From: Phlebotomus papatasi
Taxonomy: Eukaryota; Arthropoda; Insecta; Diptera; Psychodidae
Direction of reading: 5' to 3'
Length of the DNA stretch: 64,000 bases
NCBI RefSeq assembly: GCF_024763615.1
Contig: NC_077224.1
Span: forward strand, 44,898,712-44,962,711
Both the position numbers and the translations under genes were made by a program. The number at the start of each line of letters is the position of its first letter. Within the stretch, counting starts at the first letter, position 1. This document shows, piece after piece, positions 57,043-64,000 of this stretch. The notes beneath the pieces were generated by a model, which saw only the letters and a program-made list of their open reading frames with translations, made no database searches and was not told the origin of the DNA.

Positions 57043-59008
57043 TCAACGAAATTATACTTAATGAATATTTTGCAATCGCTATTTTAAATTATTTTTTGTT
57101 GTTTTAATTTTTTTTGAATCATTTTTGACTTATTGTCAAATCAACATCCTTGTAACTCTTGTTTTTTACATAAAAATAAGGGATAATGCACAACTTAAGG
57201 ATGACCAAAAAGTTGCCACATTCTGATGAAAATTGGAGTCTAAAGTTACAATATTTCGCTGTAATTCTAATATGTAGTTTTTATTGGGACACTAACGGGA
57301 TATGAGAATGTCCCTATGGTATAATAAATTAGTAAATTTTCCTCTTCTCCATGTAATTTTAATAACGTAAATATTACGTTTTTTTCTATTTTTCACAATT
57401 TTCTAACTGTTCACAAACTATCTGTATTATTTGAGTAGGGATATTAACAATGTCGATCTTTATGATTTAATCAAAATTCTAAGATGAATTCTTTTAGAAT
57501 AAAATTTGTAAAGTCTGAAACTCAAGAAAGAGTTCATTTTTTTTGTATTTGCGTGCTGAAGTCGTCTTTCATAGTTCGATTTTCGGTATGTCCAACTTTC
57601 AGCACTGTCAAATTTTTAGTAAATTACATCCATATTGCATTAGATTTTCTCTAAAACTGATATCATCTGATAGATTTGATTCTCTGAACGTGTAATGATA
57701 AACCCTTTGGTGTTGCTACTTTTAAAGTAAGATTTGGGGAGTGGGTGTGTAAGTGAAAAAGTGAGGAAAATGTTGAATAGAATTTAATTTTCTTGAATGA
57801 AACGAGCGATTGACAGTTTTGATGATGGAAATTTCAATTTTTACCCGATTTTTCCCAATCTATCGCCATGAAAATTGATCTCAATCGTTGGATTGGTTTT
57901 CGTTTTTGTACTTTTACCATGTCACCGATCGGTGTGACCCCGAAGCTGTCCACCCCAAGTTCTTCAATCTTTGGATTGTCTGGATGTTTGGGTGAGAGAT
58001 TTGATGAAGGACACTATCGTATCCTTGCAGCCACAGTGTCGCCCAGAATCAGTTGGGTTTCTCACTTATTTAATACAGAAAGCAGCATCAGCAGACACTT
58101 TCCGGGAATCCCCCGCAAAACGTTCTTCCTCCACTTATTGTATGCCTTGCATGTATGATCGAGAAGAGATGGGGTGGTATTCATATCATCTCCGTCATCG
58201 TGAATATATATTCCGGACTGTGAAATCGATGGTTTGGGCCGGGAAGAGACTGAGGGGATGTATGAGACAGAATCGAGAAGATTGAACGACAAGTGCGACA
58301 TTGTCACATGTATTCATCATATTCTGGGAGAGAGATACCTCTAATGGTGCTTTTGGAGCTTTCATCCGAACCACCCATTTTGAGGCTTGGTTGGTAGGGG
58401 ACGTAGAAGTGAATGGGGTAAGCTGCTAAGTACACAAAATGTGGAATTATTACATTGTCTAACGTGGAGAATCAATCTGATATCGAGCGTTATTGATATT
58501 TGGATAGGCTTTTCATTCCCTGTTTGCCTTTTCTTCCGCCCAGACCTCAAAATCCTTCATCTTGGATAGAGCTCCGCTGATTCTTCCCATTGAAAAACAC
58601 ATTATTCAATTTTGTTGAGATTTTGGCAAAATATGTGACGTGATGGGGAGTGTTTTAGACCAGATACACTTTCTTTTTAGCATCCGTCTAAATATATTGC
58701 TTGAAACATTTCATAAATCTGCTGTCTGAAAATGAGTTTAACAAATTCGTGTCTTTTAGAATAATCTTACTTACAAAATTACTTATTGGTTCAAGACCGA
58801 TTACTTAAATGGAACTAGTTTCCAAGACCTTTCCAATGAATCCAAGGATAAACATATTCGATTAAGAAATAGGCTCTTTAGATTCATTTTGATTATAATA
58901 ATGATTTTAATTTTTGTAGATAAAGAATAATGAATTGGAAATATGTTCAAAAGATTGGGACATCGTATCAATCATGGGTAAAATGTTCTACTAGATAGAC
59001 TGTAACAA
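57043..59008. other. AT-rich DNA then a balanced unique block (57780-58570)
   Basis: Positions 57860-58570 have near-balanced composition and overlapping frames on both strands (57868-58158, 57971-58285 plus; 58062-58307 minus). None resembles a known domain, and they conflict with one another. This could be an exon-free conserved region, an unrecognised exon or an RNA gene; I cannot decide. The rest is AT-rich with no feature. Confidence 0.4.
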
Positions 59009-59271
59009 CACTGAGAAAAAAAAGAGGGTGCGATTAACATTTTTTCCTCATAACATTAACACTTTTTAGGTGTAAAAATATATCAACATTTTTTAATGTT
59101 AATTTTACACCTTTTTAAGGGTAAAACGGGTAAAATTAACATGAAAAAAGGATAACTTTAACCCCTAATACACCTAAAAGGGTATTATTTACACCGATTT
59201 CGGATCAATACTGCAGGGTAAAATTAACATTTCCAGAATGTTATTTTAACTTTTTCGGATTTCTCTCAGTG
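59009..59271. repeat. CACTGAGA-ended MITE, copy 3
   Basis: It begins CACTGAGAAAAAAAAGAGGG and ends TTTTTCGGATTTCTCTCAGTG (split here by word only). 263 bp. It carries a short internal duplication, AAACGGGTAAAATTAACATG, near 59121 that is absent from 41449-41702. Confidence 0.88.
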
Positions 59272-62009
59272 AAGGAGTTCAGACTGACTAGACGTTTAAT
59301 TCTAATCCGGAATATTCCTAATTTATAAGAAATTACAATATTTTTAGCTACGGTTCTTAATCCGTTAGATCTATTGCTCTTAATGTAATATCTTAATTCA
59401 AAATTATTCCAAAAATCTTGATTATTAAGAAGTTTGCAGTAAAGTTACGAGAGACTGAGGCTATATTTAGGACATTTTGTATTAGCGTTGAATGAAATAT
59501 CGGACATGAAACCATTGATTAGATTGTTAACATTTTGAAATTATCTTCTTTAACAAAGTAATTTCTTTTAAATCTTTCTTCAAAATATATTAGCACAAAA
59601 TCCTATCAATTTTGAATATAATTTGATTTAATATTGTCTTATTGAATCTTGAACAAAAAAATCTATTATGAAAATATTATCGCATTTTTTTGTATTGTAT
59701 TTTAGATCTAGCATGAGATTTCCCAGATGGATTAGGTTTTTCATGCACAAAAATGACATTTAGTTTATTTATGTTTTCAATATCATTCACCGTTTCCAAA
59801 ATGCCACAAACTCATAAGTTTTTCTATTTTTGGTTGCACAATATATAAAGACAGATACATCATAGAAATACTTAAAGGAATTCCGTCCGTCCGATATTCC
59901 ACACAAGGTGGACGATATTACACTTTCATCATATTACGGTATCCGATATATTACCCAAATATATCTTTAAAAAAAATGTGAGCTACCCTCAAAGTTCCGA
60001 ATAAATTTCCTGTATCATGATATAGATAGAACAGATAGTGGTCTCCTTTTAAAGGTCTTTTTTCCGTCCACTACCTGCTACCTTTAAAAGTTCTAAACGA
60101 CACTCCTTAAAATGAAGTAATAAAATGTTCGATTTGTATTAAAAGTATTACATTTCAAAGTAAGAACATTGGTATTTGTATGCATCCTATCCGGAATGTT
60201 TCCCCATTCCCCTATATTATTAAAATGTTGGATTGAAGACCATATTACACATGCGTCATGGACAAATTCCCTCTGTTTTCCTTATTGAATGTTTAAACAA
60301 TTTGAAGTTGACCCAACAGTAATTTTCATATTTAATCCAACTGACCAGTTTGGCTATCACCTAATGGCAAGGATTACGAAAATGTCAATTTTTTGCAATG
60401 TAGATTTAGATAGTGAAGTAAGAGACTAAATAAACTTTCCATACATTAATTTGGCAAGGTTTCTTTTCTTCCTTTCCTACAATGGTTATTTTTTAAGATA
60501 TTGCGGGGTTTTCTTGGGTATAGATAGAGTGGTCTGACGACAGGCAAGAGATCAAAATGTGATTGAGTGTCTGCGATCTATGGTTCGATGGCGGTTTCTT
60601 TCTTGTCTGACTATTGAAGTCTCTCTCGTTGGAGCAATCGATCCTCCCCATTAAGTGGCACTCCAAACGTTCAGAGATTAGACTAAAATTCCTGTCACAC
60701 TGCCTCTCTGGTCTTATATAAATTGGTAGACAAGATATCATGACATTTCTCATAATTTTTTCCCCACACATTCTGGGCTGCGATCGTGAGTGATCTTTAA
60801 GCACATGGTGCGATCTTGGCCGTTTTTGGCGCTTCTTCGGCATGGTTTTTGGGCTGGTGTATCACGTGGTTTGGGAAATTGATGGAATTCTGTGCAAATG
60901 GACATATGTTTCTCAAGTGAAGTGTATAAGAAGCATGATTAATCTCTGGGGATAAAGTGACGGAATCTCCCAGGTTTTGTGCCACGATTGGCTGGTCGCG
61001 ATGAAACTGGCGCCGCCCATTATCTCTTGTGGCTGGAGAGACTGTCTCTGTGACTTCTTATATGTGTTTTTTTCTCAATTCCGGAGATGCCAAAAGCATG
61101 AGGTGGAATATAAGTGAGAGCAAGAAAGACTGCGATCCATCCCATGGTCTCACCGAAGTGGCTTTTTATCTCCCATTTATCGGAAATTTATCTCCATTTT
61201 ACATGCGGCCAGCATTATCCCCCTCAACTGAATTTATTTTAACGCGCCGGCCGTTACAATATTAAGAAATAAAATACAAAGCACGCAGCTCCAGCCGACT
61301 CGCAATTTATATTATTGATTATTATTGGAGTGAAGATGACGATGTCAGAGAAGACACTATCTAAAGAGGTTTTCTCTCCGATGTCTCTCACCAGACCCCT
61401 CTCTCACTAGCCCCAGTACCTCGATCCAACATTTGCTGATCCACACGGTGTGCAATCATAACATGGAATCCGCCTGAATACTTCTTTTCCCTTTGCCTCA
61501 ATCGACCGAGAAATTTATGCAAGAGATTGAGGAAATATACTCCAGAGGCGTGAATTAATGCTCTACTCCATTCCTTTATCAATACTATCATACCACATTG
61601 TTTCTATACCTCCAGAGAAAATTTTCATCCTACAAATTCAAATAAGCAGATGATACATCAATAAATCTCTCAATATGATCTCACGCATCTAGTCAAATTG
61701 GAATTTACTTAACTAAATAATCTGCTTATTCAAGAGATCGCATGCATTTGATTTCTTATATTGATACTCATCCAAGGCAAACCCTATCTTTATTATTGGT
61801 TTTTATGGCCTTTGTAATATTTCGTTGCAGAAAAATAATATTTTACGACTCGTGTTTACTTGGAATATTACAGAGGATGCATTTTATTTCGGAGATATAC
61901 AAATTAAAGTCATTTTATTGCACCTGCAGTAAATTTGTAAATGTATTTTGTTTAATTTGGAATTTAAGATTTTACAATCGAAACTACATATAATGTGTCA
62001 TATATTAAA
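59272..62009. other. AT-rich DNA then a unique block (60470-61620); no gene recognised
   Basis: Positions 60085-60210 are a diverged relative of the right part of the 38721-41346 MITE, ending TTTCCCCATTCCCCTATA. Positions 60470-61620 are of balanced composition. The 116-codon minus frame 60493-60843 and neighbours have no recognisable family. A plus frame at 61742-61993 is AT-rich and unassigned. Confidence 0.45.
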
Positions 62010-62254
62010 TTTAAATAAATTAATAATAACAATAATAATAATAATGCTGGCACAACATTTCGTGAAGGAACTAGGCCTTCCCGTAAGGGGATTTCTAGAC
62101 ATGCATTTTTATTTTTTCTTGTACGTGATGAAATTGTCAGTCCCATGCCCGTGAAAAATTCCTGGTGACCTAAAGGGGATTCGAACCCGGAACACTTGCA
62201 TCATAGAGCGAGTGCTCTACCACTTGACCCAATTAGCGCCCTTTAAATAAATTA
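62010..62254 (-). mobile_element. tRNA-derived SINE with 13-bp target duplication
   Basis: TTTAAATAAATTA is present at 62010-62022 and 62242-62254, a perfect 13-bp target-site duplication. The SINE between them reads on the minus strand from 62241: a tRNA-like head with near-consensus A box TGGGTCAAGTGG (11 of 12) and consensus B box GTTCGAATC. A body follows (CGGGAAGGCCTAGTTCCTTC, GTTGTGCCAGCATT), then an (ATT)n tail at 62023-62045. The acceptor arm does not pair, so it is not a functional tRNA gene. Confidence 0.9.
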
Positions 62255-62703
62255 CTGAAGCAAAAAAAACTGCAATCTAATCCTTTATTTCAAGCAATGG
62301 TTGGGCATAAGTAGTCCCTCATTCAAAAATAGGCCACTCCCCCTATAGAACTTACAGAAGAGAAATAGAACGAAACGCGAAGTCGAATTGATGGAAATGT
62401 TCAAAAATGAGAAATCAATCTATGAGGTAAAAAATATGATGAAGACGAATGCCTTTGAAGTCACGCCTACATAAAGACAATATTTCCACCCAACAATTTT
62501 TATCTGTTATAGTAAGAATACTGAAAAATTTTATTGAGTCATTTTTTGAAAATTTCTAATTTGGTAAATAAAATTGAAAGATCTTTGAACAACAAAGAAC
62601 AGTTTAAATTTACTTAAATCCGAAATTGGGCGTGGCTTAAAATAATATTTGGGATTTAGGCTAAAACAAAACACGAAAATAATTTTTTTTAAGAGATTTA
62701 TGC
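62255..62703. other. AT-rich DNA, no gene seen
   Basis: No feature was recognised apart from short unassigned frames. Confidence 0.5.
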
Positions 62704-62843
62704 CCAGCGCACAATAACATTTGTTTTGTAAACATGTTTTTAACATTTCAATGAGAGTGAGTGAGATTTAGATCTAGTTGTCTTGCTCACATTTATAGAA
62801 AATTTTGAAAATATGTTTACAAACAAAAGTTATTGTGCGCTGG
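62704..62843. repeat. MITE, CCAGCGCACAATAAC ends
   Basis: The left arm CCAGCGCACAATAACATTTG continues TTTTGTAAACATGTTTT. The right arm is the inverse: AAAATATGTTTACAAACAAA...GTTATTGTGCGCTGG. The arms are about 45 bp and the total is 140 bp. Confidence 0.88.
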
Positions 62844-64000
62844 TCATTAATCCAGAAACAATGATAAAAACAAATAAGTAGTAAAAAATCTAATTTGGTG
62901 AAAAATGGCTCTGGCACAGTTTTTAAATCACTAAAATTTCATGAAATGAAAATTAATACCCCTTATATTTTCTCAAACATTTTGTAGGGTAAAGGCCCAT
63001 AATTTTGGACAGTTTGCTTACAAACATCGATGTTCCAAGTTTGAAGTGCGATATTTTCAATACTAATTGATTTTTTTTGTTACTCTCTTTTCAGAAGGGT
63101 TGTTTAGAAACTTGGCAAGCTAATTATCGTCTTTTTTACAAAAATTAGTTTTAATACGTTTTAAAAATGAATTGATATGTAGAGGTGAATTTGACTCGAA
63201 TTTTGGACAACTTGGTTTTATATTTGGACAGTTACTTCGCCCCAATAGAATGCCTATTATTCTCCATTTCAAAAACATATCTTACCAAGTCCTCTTCCTG
63301 TTTATGTAAGAGAACCGTAGAATGTGACAAGAAGCCCTTAAATTTGCTATATCATTCATTAAAGTGAGTTGACTTCGGTAATCCAAGTGCGTGCGAATTC
63401 GCTCATTTCCTGGCCTTTCCGGGAGCCTTTCAAGGCTTTTCTCACTACATCTCGTTCGTAGAGATGATGCTCCTTTGTTTCTTCAGGCATTTATACAACC
63501 TAGTTATCACAAAAGCTAAAACTTCACGAAATTTCGAGGGAAAATAACCTGTCCAAAATAAGGACTAACACCTCACTGGTGAATCTTTTAGAAAATTTCC
63601 TATTTTTTACACGAAAAACGTGATTCAGAAGGCAAATCTCACTTCAGGTCAAATATACAAATCACCATTAATGTGGATCAACACAATATTCAATGAATAT
63701 TTAATAATATCACTGAAAAAATAGCGAGGAAAAAATGTTAGTACTTCACCACAGTTAAATAAGACTGAAGTAAGGGAGACTGGGGCAAAATTTGTCAAAA
63801 CGAAAATTTCAATATTCACTATTTTCTAAAATAAAAGAGACTGAGGCTTGAAATTTTTAGATAGTCTTCATGAACCTTCTTAAACTTACAAAGTTTCAAG
63901 GGATTCGAGGAAGGATTATATAAAATAAAAAATAATGAAATTTTGAGCCGTATTTTTAGATTATTTGGCTTACAGAAAAAAATCAATACTGATTAGCTCA
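62844..64000. other. AT-rich DNA with pieces of TA-type elements at the window edge
   Basis: TAGGGTAAAGGCCCATAATT at about 62986 looks like the left end of a TAGGG element containing repeated TTTTGGACA words (to about 63550: CTGTCCAAAATAAGGAC). Its right terminus is not clear. At 63771, TAAGGGAGACTGGGGCAAAA is the left end of a GGGGC-type MITE that runs off the window or is truncated. Positions 63737-63770 are the inverse of 596-632. No gene was seen. Confidence 0.5.

Noticed and set aside
57868..58285. Overlapping 96- and 104-codon plus-strand frames
   Set aside because: They overlap each other and a minus-strand frame, and no family is recognised. Possible but unsupported as a gene.
60493..60843. 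116-codon minus-strand frame starting MPKKRQKRP
   Set aside because: No recognisable domain, basic low-information composition, and no splice or promoter context that I can support. Treated as a chance frame in a unique block.
62160..62241. Minus-strand tRNA-like sequence with a perfect B box
   Set aside because: The acceptor stem does not pair, a SINE body and (ATT)n tail follow, and the whole unit is flanked by a 13-bp duplication. It is a SINE head, not a tRNA gene.

Overview
The window looks like non-coding DNA from an AT-rich insect genome, most likely a dipteran. The reasons are the density of short TA-target MITEs, tRNA-derived SINEs, an RTE-like LINE and a pogo-like transposon, together with long AT-rich unique stretches. 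The species cannot be fixed from sequence alone. I found no convincing host protein-coding exon and no genuine tRNA or rRNA gene. Every long, recognisable open reading frame belongs to a transposable element. The window is probably intergenic or lies inside a very large intron.

Layout. 1-5.9 kb: AT-rich DNA with several inverted-repeat elements. 5.98-8.77 kb: a four-layer nest, in which a 5'-truncated RTE-like LINE sits in a TA/TATA-target DNA transposon, that sits in a TTAA-target element, and that sits in an older repeat. 8.8-10.2 kb: unique, pyrimidine-rich DNA. 10.2-15.07 kb: a MITE split by a 2.8 kb pogo-like transposon (transposase broken by an internal deletion) and by a 1.8 kb Helentron-like element. 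15.1-21.2 kb: MITEs in AT-rich DNA. 21.2-23.4 kb: mostly unique DNA. 23.4-25.1 kb: a MITE, a truncated LINE 3' end with a target-site duplication, and a dispersed repeat. 25-38 kb: unique DNA with scattered MITEs and one 147-bp-arm foldback. 38.7-41.35 kb: a second nest containing Helentron-like copy B. 45.85-47.68 kb: copy C. 48-50 kb: several MITEs. 50-62 kb: largely unique DNA with a dimeric tRNA-derived SINE (52.1-52.4 kb). 62.0-62.25 kb: a second SINE with a perfect 13-bp target-site duplication. 62.3-64 kb: AT-rich DNA and MITE pieces.

The most interesting item is the 1.8 kb family present three times (13117-14926, 39231-41046, 45848-47683). It has a terminal hairpin at one end, asymmetric inverted repeats, insertion between T residues, a length-variable CCGG microsatellite, and an interior built from about four diverged ~300-bp modules. 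Each module ends in a short CTCF-like motif. I read it as a non-autonomous Helentron/HINE-like element. That class assignment and any insulator role are inference.
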